Made by a program: the position numbers and the translations under genes. A model generated the notes under the pieces. It was not told the DNA's origin. It did not search any database and saw only the letters and a list, made by a program, of their open reading frames with translations. Positions 8,998 through 17,496 of a DNA stretch of 64,000 nt are shown in pieces; position 1 is the first letter of the stretch; every line of letters starts with the position of its first letter. The stretch is from Flavobacterium aciduliphilum (GTDB lineage: Bacteria > Bacteroidota > Bacteroidia > Flavobacteriales > Flavobacteriaceae), in assembly GCF_003268855.1 (NCBI RefSeq), contig NZ_QLSZ01000009.1, positions 62,001 through 126,000 on the forward strand, read 5' to 3'.

Positions 8998-9764
8998 AAT
9001 TCTATTGAAATTTCTAAATTATCGTAGGCCAAAGAGACTCCTTTAGGAAGCCTACTTTGAACTTCTTCATGAAATCCGAGTGAATGACTAATATGTGTTA
9101 AATAACATTTTTCTGGCTGAATCAAAGTTACAAAATCTAAAGCTTCCTGCAAACTAAAATGCGAATGGTGTTTTTCTTCTCTCAATGCATTAATAACCAA
9201 CACTTTTAATCCTTTTAATTTTTCTATTTCAGACGTTTCTATAAAACTTACATCTGTTAGGTAAGCAAAATTATGAATTCGATATCCGAAAACTTGTAGA
9301 GTTCCGTGCCAAGCCTGAATGGGAACGATAGACCAAGTACCTACTGTAAATGGAATATTCTGCACTACAACATGTTCGACTACCGAGGGTGCTCCTGGAT
9401 ATTTATTTTCTGTTTCAAAAATATAATCAAATCGTTTCTTTAAATTGGCTAATACTCTTGCATGGGCAAATATAGGAATATCCCCTTGTTTAAAGTTGAA
9501 AGGACGAATGTCATCTAGACCTGCAGTGTGATCAGCATGTTCGTGAGTGAATAATAGTGCATCTATTTTTGGGCATTGCGCGCGCAACATTTGTTGTCTA
9601 AAATCAGGACCACAATCAATAACTACTGAATTTTGTTCGTCATAAACCCAAACAGAAACACGCAAACGTTTGTCTTTAGCATCCGAACTAAAACATACGG
9701 GGTGTTGGCTCCCAATTACTGGAATCCCTTGAGAAGTACCTGTCCCTAAAAAATAAACTTTCAT
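8994..9764 (-). CDS. Metallo-beta-lactamase-fold hydrolase, PhnP/ribonuclease-like family
   Basis: About 256 residues. It starts MKVYFLGTGTSQGIPVIGS, the typical N-terminus of PhnP-like MBL hydrolases. Metal ligands are visible: the HEHADHTAGLDDIRPF motif, a later HGTLQVFGYRI, DVSFIE as the bridging Asp region, and a C-terminal LTHISHSLGFHEE. Family members are phosphodiesterases that bind two metals. I chose the ATG at 9764 rather than one at 9812, because a TAnnTTTG box on this strand at 9800-9807 lies between the two and because the family starts here. It heads a three-gene cluster. Confidence 0.88.
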   Translation of the reverse strand: MKVYFLGTGTSQGIPVIGSQHPVCFSSDAKDKRLRVSVWVYDEQNSVVIDCGPDFRQQMLRAQCPKIDALLFTHEHADHTAGLDDIRPFNFKQGDIPIFAHARVLANLKKRFDYIFETENKYPGAPSVVEHVVVQNIPFTVGTWSIVPIQAWHGTLQVFGYRIHNFAYLTDVSFIETSEIEKLKGLKVLVINALREEKHHSHFSLQEALDFVTLIQPEKCYLTHISHSLGFHEEVQSRLPKGVSLAYDNLEISIEL

Positions 9765-9799
9765 TTTCAGCGTTATAGTATTACTATAAAAATTTGGTG

Positions 9800-9807
9800 C
9801 AAAAGTA
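9800..9807 (-). promoter_or_regulatory. Promoter -7 box for the MBL hydrolase gene
   Basis: The minus strand reads TACTTTTG, a match to the Bacteroidota -7 box TAnnTTTG. Transcription would begin near 9796, about 30 nt before the ATG at 9764, which supports that start. No clear -33 TTTG is seen. Confidence 0.5.
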
Positions 9808-9899
9808 GTCAAAATAAATTTAGCATACTTTTTGATGGATACATTTAGAACCTACAAAGCACAAGACCAATTGACAAGTAAAAATAGCCTAATTAATCT

Positions 9900-9929
9900 T
9901 TTGCAAACGTACCTAATTTATTAACTTTG
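9900..9929 (+). promoter_or_regulatory. Bacteroidota-type promoter for the gene at 9946
   Basis: TTTG at 9900-9903 is followed after 18 nt by TAACTTTG at 9922-9929, close to the -33/-7 consensus TTTG-N19-TAnnTTTG. Transcription would begin near 9933, leaving a leader of about 13 nt. Confidence 0.65.
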
Positions 9930-9945
9930 CGAAATAATAGCGATT

Positions 9946-11409
9946 ATGGAAAATTTAGGATTAGACATCAAACTCAAAGGGGATAGAGTTATAGAACACA
10001 TTCCTTCTACAAAAGACAAGGCTCTCAGAATAAATCTGAACGAAAATATATATGGAACTTTTGCTGAGATAGGCGCAGGACAAGAAACCGTTAGACATTT
10101 TTTTCGAGCTGGTGGATCTTCTGGAACAATAGCTAAAGCGATGTCTGCCTATGATAAGGATTTTAGTGATGCCATCTATGGTATAGAAAGCGATGGCCGA
10201 TATGTTACTGAGAGTCGGTTAAAAAAAATGCTTACCCATGAAGTTAGCCTCATTGAAGAGCGCCTCGATCGAACAAAGCATCCTAATAAGATGTTTTTCA
10301 GTTATGCTAACACCGTAGCAACTATTGATTTTGCAAAACAATTCAAAGGTCATGGTTGGGTTGGAATTAAATATCAAGTTGAACCTGACGAAGAATACAA
10401 CGAAATCATTCTTCACATTCGTTTTAAAGAAACCGACGCTAGGCTTCAACAAGAAACACTAGGAATTTTGGGAGTTAACTTGATTTATGGTGCATATTAC
10501 AAATACTCCGATCCAAAAAAACTACTCCGTTATCTTTACGACCATTTAGACAAAGACCAATTAGAAATCGATACCATTAATTTCTCTGGACCAAGATTTG
10601 CTATTGTAGACAATCGTTTGATGAGTTTACAATTGGTTAAAAATGGCATGACAGATGCCGTAATGTTTGGCCCTGATGGACATAATATTTTGCCTGCTGC
10701 GGTACTTTATAAAAAGAACATTCTTGCTTTGAGAGGAAGTTTCCGACCTGTGACAAATGTCAATATGGATATGTATCAAAAATCGCTCGAAATGTTTGTT
10801 GAAGAAAACAAAGTAGACAAAGACAATACTTTTGTTATTTTTGAGATTACCCTTTCCAATTTACGTTCTGAAGGAGAAATCGACGAGAGAGATTTTATGG
10901 ATCGTGCGGAACTTTTATGTTCGTTAGGACAAACCGTTATGATTTCAAATTTCCAAGAATATTATAGAGTCGTAGAATATTTCTCAAATTATACCAAGGC
11001 ACGTATGGGATTGGTGATGGGTGTAAATAATTTGGTTGATATTTTTGACGAAAAATACTACAGACATTTGAGTGGCGGCATTCTAGAGGCTTTTGGAAAA
11101 TTGTTTTACAGAGATTTGAAAGTTTACTTATATCCTATGGAAGAAGAAGGTGAAATCATCACTTCCCAAAACTTAAAAGTACATCCTCGTATGAAAGAGT
11201 TATATAAATTCTTCGCATACAATGGTAAAGTGGTTGATGTTCCTGTTTATGACAAAGATAATCTCCGAATTTTCTCAAGAGATGTATTACGAATGATCAG
11301 CACTGGAATGACTGGGTGGGAAAAAATGCTACCAAAAGGCACTGCTGATTTAATAAAACGACATAAATTATTCGGATATAACCCGAGCAGAGTTTTAGAA
11401 AAACATTAA
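9946..11409 (+). CDS. Conserved protein of unknown function
   Basis: A soluble-looking 487-residue protein with no signal peptide or membrane segment. It starts MENLGLDIKLKGDRVIEHIP and contains FAEIGAGQETVRHFFRAGGSSGT near residue 35 and a Lys/Asp-rich acidic middle. I recall long, well-conserved proteins like this in Flavobacteria and other bacteria, sometimes given doubtful names, but I cannot assign an activity. The length, clean frame and strong promoter argue for an expressed core gene. It ends just before a hairpin shared with the convergent bcp gene. Confidence 0.8.
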   Translation: MENLGLDIKLKGDRVIEHIPSTKDKALRINLNENIYGTFAEIGAGQETVRHFFRAGGSSGTIAKAMSAYDKDFSDAIYGIESDGRYVTESRLKKMLTHEVSLIEERLDRTKHPNKMFFSYANTVATIDFAKQFKGHGWVGIKYQVEPDEEYNEIILHIRFKETDARLQQETLGILGVNLIYGAYYKYSDPKKLLRYLYDHLDKDQLEIDTINFSGPRFAIVDNRLMSLQLVKNGMTDAVMFGPDGHNILPAAVLYKKNILALRGSFRPVTNVNMDMYQKSLEMFVEENKVDKDNTFVIFEITLSNLRSEGEIDERDFMDRAELLCSLGQTVMISNFQEYYRVVEYFSNYTKARMGLVMGVNNLVDIFDEKYYRHLSGGILEAFGKLFYRDLKVYLYPMEEEGEIITSQNLKVHPRMKELYKFFAYNGKVVDVPVYDKDNLRIFSRDVLRMISTGMTGWEKMLPKGTADLIKRHKLFGYNPSRVLEKH

Positions 11410-11410
11410 T

Positions 11411-11437
11411 AAGAAAGTCAGCAATGCTGACTTTCTT
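11411..11437. terminator. Bidirectional hairpin between the 9946 gene and bcp
   Basis: A perfect 12-bp stem (AAGAAAGTCAGC with GCTGACTTTCTT) with a 3-nt loop. It overlaps the last bases of bcp and lies 1 nt after the convergent gene, so it can stop transcripts from both sides. Confidence 0.75.
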
Positions 11438-11888
11438 ACTTTAAGATTTGAGCGGCATGAGTTTTTGTTTTTACCTCAGCAATGACATCGCAAATCACTC
11501 CTTCTTCATCAATAACAAAAGTGGTTCTGTGAATCCCATCATATTCTCTTCCCATAAATTTCTTTGGCCCCCATACTCCAAAAGCCTGTATTACTTCTTT
11601 ATCGACATCTGCTATCAATGGGAAGGGAAAATTAAATTTTTCTTTGAATTTTGTTTGGGCTTTAGCATCATCAGCACTTACACCTAAAAGTGCGTAATTG
11701 TTTGATTGAAAACGTTCGTAATTGTCTCTTAAATCACAAGCTTCTGCGGTGCAACCTGGTGTATTCGCTTTTGGATAAAAGAATACAACTAACTTTTTCC
11801 CTTTGTAATCTGCTAAGGTATGTTCTTTTCCATCTTGATCTTTACCGGAAAAATGAGGGGCATTGTCTCCTATTTTTAATGTTGTCAT
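11436..11888 (-). CDS. bcp: Thioredoxin-dependent thiol peroxidase (Bcp/PrxQ)
   Basis: A 150-residue cytoplasmic peroxiredoxin of the PrxQ class, which reduces H2O2 and organic hydroperoxides with thioredoxin. The active site NTPGCTAEACDLRD shows the peroxidatic Cys46 and the resolving Cys51 five residues on, the atypical 2-Cys arrangement. The thioredoxin fold is complete, with VVFFYPK before the active site and GVSADDAKAQTKF after it. It is divergent from nth with only 46 nt between the starts, so the two probably share a promoter region. Confidence 0.95.
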   Translation of the reverse strand: MTTLKIGDNAPHFSGKDQDGKEHTLADYKGKKLVVFFYPKANTPGCTAEACDLRDNYERFQSNNYALLGVSADDAKAQTKFKEKFNFPFPLIADVDKEVIQAFGVWGPKKFMGREYDGIHRTTFVIDEEGVICDVIAEVKTKTHAAQILK

Positions 11889-11934
11889 TTGTTTAGATTA
11901 AAGTTGTTATATTTACCTTCAAATCTAGTAAAAA

Positions 11935-12570
11935 ATGACGAAGAAAGAGCGTGCAACATTTGTTATAAATACGTTAAAAGAGTTATATCCTGTTATTCCT
12001 ATTCCATTAGATCATAAAGATCCTTATACCTTACTGATTGCCGTGTTACTGTCAGCACAATGTACCGATGTAAGAGTGAACCAAATTACGCCTCTTTTAT
12101 TTGCAAAAGCAGACAATCCTTATGATATGGTAAAAATGAGTGTAGAGGAAATTAAAGAAATTATCAAACCTTGTGGCTTATCTCCCATGAAATCGAAAGG
12201 TATTTATGGATTGTCTCAAATTTTAATTGAAAAATATGACGGAAAAGTTCCACAAAGTTTTGAAGCCCTTGAATCATTACCTGCAGTGGGACACAAAACT
12301 GCTAGTGTGGTGATGAGTCAGGCATTTGGTGTTCCTGCCTTCCCTGTAGACACCCACATTCATCGACTCATGTTTCGTTGGAATTTATCAAACGGCACAA
12401 ATGTTATTCAAACCGAAAAAGATGCTAAAGCGATTTTTCCTAAAGCATTGTGGAATGATTTACACTTACAAATCATTTGGTATGGTAGAGAATATTCACC
12501 CGCAAGGGGTTGGAACCTTGAAAAGGACATTATTACTCGAACTATTGGAAGAAAAGAATTTTTAAAATAA
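11935..12570 (+). CDS. nth: Endonuclease III (Nth), without the C-terminal 4Fe-4S motif
   Basis: A 211-residue DNA glycosylase/AP lyase of base excision repair. The helix-hairpin-helix LPAVGHKTASVV holds the catalytic Lys121, and FPVDTHIHRL holds the catalytic Asp139. LLSAQCTDVRVN matches the family's LSAQ.TD..vN. The normal C-x6-C-x2-C-x5-C cluster loop is absent: the C-terminus reads GREYSPARGW and then ends, with no Cys after residue 80. I recall similar cluster-free Nth in related Flavobacteria. A strong hairpin follows the stop. Confidence 0.92.
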   Translation: MTKKERATFVINTLKELYPVIPIPLDHKDPYTLLIAVLLSAQCTDVRVNQITPLLFAKADNPYDMVKMSVEEIKEIIKPCGLSPMKSKGIYGLSQILIEKYDGKVPQSFEALESLPAVGHKTASVVMSQAFGVPAFPVDTHIHRLMFRWNLSNGTNVIQTEKDAKAIFPKALWNDLHLQIIWYGREYSPARGWNLEKDIITRTIGRKEFLK

Positions 12571-12598
12571 AATATCCCGATTGTTTTCGGGATATTTT
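12569..12598. terminator. Rho-independent terminator after nth (bidirectional)
   Basis: A perfect 12-bp stem (AAAATATCCCGA with TCGGGATATTTT) around a 6-nt loop, immediately after the nth stop and just before the end of the convergent 47-aa gene. The A/T ends let it act on both strands. Confidence 0.85.
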
Positions 12599-12599
12599 A

Positions 12600-12743
12600 T
12601 TAATTGGCCATAAACTCAAAATGCATCATACCAACCTTCACAGCGCTCATCGATTTGGAATAATTTAATATAAAATCGATAGTTTGTTTTTTGGGCAACA
12701 ATTTAGAATTTGCCGATTTTTTCTTAGTGTAAAGTTTTGCCAT
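12600..12743 (-). CDS. Small protein of 47 residues, unknown function
   Basis: The frame starts ATG at 12743 and ends TAA at 12600-12602. The product begins MAKLYTKKKSANSKLLPKKQ, very basic, continues TIDFILNYSKSMSAV and ends HFEFMAN. I believe similar short proteins with a TIxFILNYSKS core occur in other Flavobacteria, but I cannot check. It lies 53 nt downstream of an ECF sigma gene on the same strand and ends 1 nt from the nth terminator, so it may be co-transcribed with the sigma factor. A basic N-terminus and hydrophobic core suggest nucleic-acid or protein contact; no function is known to me. Confidence 0.6.
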   Translation of the reverse strand: MAKLYTKKKSANSKLLPKKQTIDFILNYSKSMSAVKVGMMHFEFMAN

Positions 12744-12796
12744 AAACCTTGTTATTATGTTATATGACAATAACGCAACTTTATTTTTTTTATTGT

Positions 12797-13381
12797 TTAA
12801 TTCGTTAAAATTATTTGATTTTTTTCTATCATTTTTCTTAGATTGATTACGGCATACCGCATTCTTCCCAAAGCCGTATTGATGCTTACCCCAGTCATAT
12901 CGGCAATTTCATTAAAACTATAGTCTTGATACATCCGTAAAACCAAAACTTCTTTTTGATCCTCAGGAAGTTTATCAATCATCTTATGTAAATCCGTTTC
13001 AATACAATCGGCTATAATTTTACTTTCTACATTTAGCGTTGCATCTGAAATAAATGAAAAAACGGACATTTCTTCACGATCCCGATTCATAGGCATACGT
13101 TTCTCTTTACGAAAATGATCAATCACCAAATTATGTGATATTCGTAATACCCATGATAAAAACTTACCTTCTTCATTGTAAGAATTTGATTTTAAAGTTT
13201 TAATGACTTTTATGAATGTATCTTGAAAAATATCATCCGCCAAATCTCTATCTTCAATTTTAGAATATATGAATCCATAAATTTTAGATTGATGTCGCTT
13301 AATTAATATAGCTAAGGCATTTTCATCTCCAGCTATATAATTCTTTACCAATAAAGCATCAGGAATTTGAATTGTAGCCAT
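12797..13381 (-). CDS. ECF-type RNA polymerase sigma factor
   Basis: A 194-residue sigma-70 family protein of ECF type. Region 2 is at about residues 25-95 (DRDLADDIFQDTFIKVIKTL and LSWVLRISHNLVIDHFRK). Region 4 is at about 135-190 (LPEDQKEVLVLRMYQDYSFN then EIADMTGVSINTALGRMRYA). The spacer between the regions is longer than usual. No anti-sigma gene is adjacent; only the 47-aa gene follows. It is separate from the sigma factor at 17496 and only moderately similar. Upstream, 189 nt of AT-rich sequence separates it from the YHYH gene. Confidence 0.92.
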   Translation of the reverse strand: MATIQIPDALLVKNYIAGDENALAILIKRHQSKIYGFIYSKIEDRDLADDIFQDTFIKVIKTLKSNSYNEEGKFLSWVLRISHNLVIDHFRKEKRMPMNRDREEMSVFSFISDATLNVESKIIADCIETDLHKMIDKLPEDQKEVLVLRMYQDYSFNEIADMTGVSINTALGRMRYAVINLRKMIEKNQIILTN

Positions 13382-13570
13382 AAAATTACATTTTTAGTTT
13401 TGGTTATTATCTCGTATTTCTAAAAAAGTAATTTTTTGCTATAGGCTAGTTCAATTAAGTATTAATTATTGCCAAATATAACATAAAAATTTCTTAAAAA
13501 ACAAACTTTAATTGCATTTTTAACATTTTTATTCTGGTAATACTTTAAACGCATTCCCCTATTTAAACAT

Positions 13571-14914
13571 TTATTCTAATATGATTTTTTTTGTTATAAA
13601 CGATTTTCCATCTGATATTTTTACAAAATATACCCCAGCATGCATGGTTTGAACATCTAAATAACTTAAGGTTTGCCCCTGATTGATCGCATTAGACATG
13701 ACTAATTTCCCATTACTATCTAGTAATTCTATAGTATAATTTTTTTCAACAATAGGTCCCATTTGGATTACCACTAAATCTGCGGCTGGATTTGGAAAAA
13801 TAGTAATATCCATGCTGTTGTTATCAAAACTTTGATTATCCAGATTTGGCGTATATGTTGTTGTCGTTTCAGTGATTGATGTCACTTTTCTATTTGCATA
13901 AACACCATAATACGTTGGTCCTACCATATAAGGATACACTGAGTTATGATTGGCATCTACAGTGGCAAAATAGCAATAGGTACCACTAGGATACTCTGGT
14001 GTCACGCAAAACCTTCCGTTATGAACATCTAGATAGCTTGCGTCACCTGTGTGAGCTACATATTCATAATCCTCTTGAAAACTACCCAAAGGATATGTGC
14101 TATTCACAGGAGGTCCAGCTGTAACTGTATTCCCATTAGCATAGGTAGTTCTCGTAGTTATGTTTCGTAATTGGTAACTCGATTTCATTCGAACAATCCC
14201 CCCAGTGCCATCTGCATTTGCATATCCATAGGCACCATAAATTGGGTATCCATCATAAGCAAAGCCTATCAAAGGAGAATGTTGTGCTGAATTAATGACA
14301 TACAATCCATCTGCATCATATAAACTACATACCGTTGAAATGATATTCAAGTCATTTTTAAACGCAGAAGGATTTTGATGATGGTGGTAATTCGTTCCTG
14401 CAGGATGTCCTTTAGAACAATCGAAACCTGGACGTTCATATTTTATGGCATCCCTATTCCAAACGCCATCTCCTGTACCTCCAAATGGACCACCAGCAAA
14501 GGCTCCTGTAGAACTTTTCCAACTCACAGCATCTGAATAATTGAAGATTGCAACCCCATTTATACAAACACCGATATTCCCTAAACCAGTTGCGGTAAGC
14601 GTACCTGTGTTAGGGGTAGGCGTTAACGGAAACTTAAAAATAGCATTCTGATTACCCGCTTGATTTGGATTCCCATCCAAATAAGGTCCTACGGGATAGG
14701 CAGGAATTCCTGTGGTTTTGATGTATACATTATTGGCCGAATAACTCACTTGCTGACAATTGACTAATATACCATTTGAAATGGCTGTAGAATTTCCTGA
14801 GGTGTAATAGGTTCCCGTTGTCGTGGTATTCTGCAACCATCTCGTAATAATAGGATTTGTCTGAGCAAAAGAACTACAAACAACCAGTAAAAGCGTTAAA
14901 AAAATGTTTTTCAT
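13571..14914 (-). CDS. Secreted YHYH-domain protein with T9SS type A sorting domain
   Basis: About 447 residues. A signal peptide (MKNIFLTLLLVVCSSFAQ) is followed by a YHYH domain, recognised from GTNYHHHQNPSAF near residue 180 and LIGFAYDGYPIYGAYGYA near residue 215. The C-terminal 75 residues are a Por secretion (type A) sorting domain: ITIFPNPAADLVVIQM, LLDSNGKLV, and MHAGVYFVKI before the end. The product is therefore secreted by type IX machinery. It is the last gene of a six-gene operon with the di-heme enzyme 17 nt upstream. The His-rich YHYH motif and this context suggest metal binding, but the domain's role is not established. Confidence 0.87.
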   Translation of the reverse strand: MKNIFLTLLLVVCSSFAQTNPIITRWLQNTTTTGTYYTSGNSTAISNGILVNCQQVSYSANNVYIKTTGIPAYPVGPYLDGNPNQAGNQNAIFKFPLTPTPNTGTLTATGLGNIGVCINGVAIFNYSDAVSWKSSTGAFAGGPFGGTGDGVWNRDAIKYERPGFDCSKGHPAGTNYHHHQNPSAFKNDLNIISTVCSLYDADGLYVINSAQHSPLIGFAYDGYPIYGAYGYANADGTGGIVRMKSSYQLRNITTRTTYANGNTVTAGPPVNSTYPLGSFQEDYEYVAHTGDASYLDVHNGRFCVTPEYPSGTYCYFATVDANHNSVYPYMVGPTYYGVYANRKVTSITETTTTYTPNLDNQSFDNNSMDITIFPNPAADLVVIQMGPIVEKNYTIELLDSNGKLVMSNAINQGQTLSYLDVQTMHAGVYFVKISDGKSFITKKIILE

Positions 14915-14931
14915 AATGACTTATTTTAGAG

Positions 14932-15969
14932 TTATGGATTCGTTATTACTTTAGGAACACTGAATTTAGGATTAAATAAAAATTCTTTGTCGGTCAGTGT
15001 CAATAAAAAAGCAATGACATCTTTCTTTTCATCATCCGTTAATCGAATGGGATTTTGCAATTCTTTGGCTAATGTATTACGTTTTACGATGCCATCGGTA
15101 TAAAAATTTAACACATCTCGCAGCTTTTTAAATCGCCCATCATGCATATAAGGATAGGTAAATTCAATATTTCTCAATGTTGGTACTTTAAAATTAAAAC
15201 TGTCTTTGGGATTCAACGTAATTTTTACACGACCATAATCATTATAATCCTTATCTAAAGGCAACCCATTGTCGGCAAAACGATTATTAGTAAACAAAGG
15301 ATCGCTGTGACATGTAATACAATTTTGTCGAAATAAACGAAACCCATTATTTTCTTGTTGAGTAAAAAAGACATCTTTTTCGTGACGCATCACTTTATCA
15401 AACTTAGAATTGTAGGTTTCAAGGCAGACTGTGAATTGTGCCATCGCTTTTAGCACGTTTTTTGTCGTTACGACACTATCTCCAAAAACATTATAAAATA
15501 AGCCCTTATATTTTTTTGATTGATTTAACTTTCTTAAAACCTCAACCAACGGTTGATCCATTTCGAGTGGATTGGTAATTGGATTTATGGGTTGAGTTTC
15601 TAGGCTAATGACACCTCCATCCCAATGAAATGCCTTTGACCAAGCCAAATTCATAATAGGCATTGCATTTCGAGTACCTATTCTCCCTTCGATACCATGA
15701 CTTAAAGCATGATCAGTATGCGCAAATCCAGTATATTGTAAATGACAACTCGCACAAGAAATTGTACTGTCTTTTGATAAAACAGGATCATAAAACAATT
15801 GTCGCCCCAATTCAAATCCTTTTTGTGACAGTGGATTTTTGGCAAAATTATATGACGGTTTTGGCCAACCCTTTGGTACAACGAAAAAGGCATTGTCTAT
15901 ATTTCTCCATGAAATGAGAAAAACAAAAGTCAACAAGAATATCAATAAAATACTTTTTTTGCTATTCAA
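14932..15969 (-). CDS. Di-heme cytochrome c peroxidase family protein, MbnH/MauG-like
   Basis: A 345-residue exported c-type cytochrome with an N-terminal hydrophobic segment (SILLIFLLTFVFLISW). The two heme motifs are CASCH (Cys72, Cys75, His76) and CITCH (Cys217, Cys220, His221), and the family's PYMHDGRF region is present near residue 275. MauG and MbnH use such hemes to oxidise residues in a partner protein. The start overlaps the MbnP-like gene by 8 nt. In methanotrophs MbnH converts a Trp of MbnP to kynurenine, creating a copper site, so this neighbour pair makes MbnH a better guess than a detoxifying peroxidase. That is inference from context. Confidence 0.9.
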   Translation of the reverse strand: MNSKKSILLIFLLTFVFLISWRNIDNAFFVVPKGWPKPSYNFAKNPLSQKGFELGRQLFYDPVLSKDSTISCASCHLQYTGFAHTDHALSHGIEGRIGTRNAMPIMNLAWSKAFHWDGGVISLETQPINPITNPLEMDQPLVEVLRKLNQSKKYKGLFYNVFGDSVVTTKNVLKAMAQFTVCLETYNSKFDKVMRHEKDVFFTQQENNGFRLFRQNCITCHSDPLFTNNRFADNGLPLDKDYNDYGRVKITLNPKDSFNFKVPTLRNIEFTYPYMHDGRFKKLRDVLNFYTDGIVKRNTLAKELQNPIRLTDDEKKDVIAFLLTLTDKEFLFNPKFSVPKVITNP

Positions 15970-16663
15970 TTGAGAACATATTTTTATATAATTTTGACAT
16001 GGTAATTGCCTTTATACCTGGAATCATTACAGCGTTAGTCTCTTTCAAAGATACCGAATTTAACCAAGCGCTTACATCTGTTTTAATCTTGATACTATTC
16101 GAATCATCGGGAAAATCAAGAATAACTTCTTGTAAAGCATTTTGATGTTCTAAGTAGCCGCCTATGTGAAACTGAAATTCTTTTTTGGGCGTCTTACAAC
16201 TTGAGCTTATTCCTTCCAACTTCATATTAATATAACCCGAATTCCAAGCCCAATACATTCCTAAAGAAGGATCTAAATCCCCACTTAAATCCCCAGACAC
16301 GTTTGTAATACTATCTATCCCAACATAAAATCGGATTTTTTTAATTTTAAAATTAGGAACCTTTTCCATTTGAAATTGTAACGTATTCAATGCTTCTATA
16401 TTAAGCAAATGAACCGATTTATTTTCTTTAAAAACTTCTCCATTAGATCCCTCCAATATAATATTTGATACATAAAACTTTAAGGTGGAGATCATGATCG
16501 TATCGTTTTTCTCTGTGATGTATTTTTCATTATTCAAAACCAACGCTTTATCTTGAAACATAGGCAAGAAAGAAATATATACGACCTTATCTTTAGGAGT
16601 TGTCTGAAAAGAAAGACAACACAAAGCCATGAATACGCCACAAAAAATAAACTTTTTATACAT
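15962..16663 (-). CDS. MbnP-like periplasmic protein
   Basis: A 233-residue protein with an N-terminal signal (FIFCGVFMALCCLSFQT) and an MbnP-type beta domain. Signature stretches are TLKFYVSNIIL (near 59), KKIRFYVGIDS (near 108), GMYWAWNSGYINMKLEG (residues 135-151, with Trp138 and Trp140), and FQFHIGGY near 165. In characterised MbnP a Trp is oxidised to kynurenine by MbnH and helps to bind copper. The next gene, overlapping by 8 nt, is the MbnH-like di-heme enzyme, and the previous gene is a CnrX-like sensor. Which Trp would be modified here is not known. Confidence 0.85.
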   Translation of the reverse strand: MYKKFIFCGVFMALCCLSFQTTPKDKVVYISFLPMFQDKALVLNNEKYITEKNDTIMISTLKFYVSNIILEGSNGEVFKENKSVHLLNIEALNTLQFQMEKVPNFKIKKIRFYVGIDSITNVSGDLSGDLDPSLGMYWAWNSGYINMKLEGISSSCKTPKKEFQFHIGGYLEHQNALQEVILDFPDDSNSIKIKTDVSAWLNSVSLKETNAVMIPGIKAITMSKLYKNMFSIE

Positions 16664-16666
16664 AAA

Positions 16667-17176
16667 TTAGGGTCTAGGAGGTGGTGGCATCATTTCAGCA
16701 CCATTTTCTCTTCCTGGTGGGGGACCATCATGATTGGGTTTTGGTCTCATCATTCGAGCCGCTTCTCTAATAATTTCATCAAACTTCTTTTTTTGTTCAG
16801 AGCTACAGATAGCTCTTACTTTTTGAAAATGATAAAACATAGCCAATTCTTCTTTTTCTCTACATGCTCCTATTTTAGAAACCGCTGCATGAATCATTTG
16901 TGGAGTAACTTTGGGATTTTTTAGCAAATCTAAATACGCATCATGTGCCATTCGATCGTCTTCTTTCAAAGCACACATGGCTTCACGATGCTGATGTACA
17001 AGTTCTTCAAACTGCTCTTTTTGTTGATTGGTAAACTGTAATTCTTTTGCAAAAAAACCTTCAACAACTTCATTTTTTGGTGGACGATGTACCCACATAA
17101 ATGTAAGAGTTCCAATATTAACAACCAATAAAAATACTATTACAATTTTTAAAAATTTAGAATTATTCATACTCAT
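16667..17176 (-). CDS. CnrX/Spy-like periplasmic metal-sensor protein
   Basis: A 169-residue protein anchored by one N-terminal membrane segment (FLKIVIVFLLVVNIGTLTF). The helical periplasmic domain has the signature of the heavy-metal-resistance/CnrX family: ELQFTNQQKEQFEELVHQHREAM (shown in part as LQFTNQQKEQF and HQHREAM), then ALKEDDRMAHDAYLDLL. Cys residues near 68, 104 and 124 and several His could bind metal. The C-terminus is Pro/Met-rich (MMPPPPRP). The start overlaps the anti-sigma gene by 14 nt. By analogy with CnrYXH it should release the sigma factor from the anti-sigma when metal binds. Confidence 0.78.
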   Translation of the reverse strand: MSMNNSKFLKIVIVFLLVVNIGTLTFMWVHRPPKNEVVEGFFAKELQFTNQQKEQFEELVHQHREAMCALKEDDRMAHDAYLDLLKNPKVTPQMIHAAVSKIGACREKEELAMFYHFQKVRAICSSEQKKKFDEIIREAARMMRPKPNHDGPPPGRENGAEMMPPPPRP

Positions 17177-17459
17177 TTATTTGATATTCATTTGAAAAAT
17201 ATTCTTTGTATACTTGATTTTTACCTTCATTTGAAGCTAGCTCCTCGGCCTTTTTAAAATATTGGTGTATTGAAATCAAATTCAAGCTTACCAAAATAAC
17301 TACACTAGCAGCCAACCCAACTATTTGAATCCTAGTAACTTTTGTTGGTATCTTTTTAACATGCTTCAACGCATTTTGTAACTCTTTTGGCACCTCTACT
17401 CTTTGAATGGTTTCAATTGTGTGTAAGGTTTCTTTTATCCAGTATTCTTTTGCATTCAT
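17163..17459 (-). CDS. Small transmembrane anti-sigma factor-like protein
   Basis: A 98-residue protein with one membrane helix at about residues 44-66 (IQIVGLAASVVILVSLNLIS). The N-terminal 40 residues are cytoplasmic and helical (EYWIKETLHTIETIQRVEVP), the size of a CnrY-like sigma-binding segment. It lies between the ECF sigma gene (36 nt upstream) and the CnrX-like gene (14-nt overlap), which is the main basis for the call. The periplasmic tail is acidic and short. No enzyme motif is seen. Confidence 0.72.
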   Translation of the reverse strand: MNAKEYWIKETLHTIETIQRVEVPKELQNALKHVKKIPTKVTRIQIVGLAASVVILVSLNLISIHQYFKKAEELASNEGKNQVYKEYFSNEYQINEYE

Positions 17460-17482
17460 AATTCTATAGATGATTTATTTTA

Positions 17483-17496
17483 AAAAAACTTGCGTT
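17483..17496 (-). promoter_or_regulatory. Repeated 14-nt motif, copy upstream of the anti-sigma gene
   Basis: The minus strand reads AACGCAAGTTTTTT, identical to the copy at 18109-18122. It ends 23 nt before the anti-sigma start, versus 25 nt before the sigma start for the other copy. This is a candidate element recognised by the operon's own sigma factor, or by another regulator. Confidence 0.4.

Noticed and set aside
15663..15917. Open frames opposite the di-heme enzyme gene
   Set aside because: They lie fully inside a well-supported cytochrome gene and show no recognisable domain or export signal.
14932..15969. Classical H2O2-detoxifying cytochrome c peroxidase
   Set aside because: The heme motifs alone would allow it, but the adjacent overlapping MbnP-like gene favours an MbnH/MauG-type role. 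Not fully excluded.
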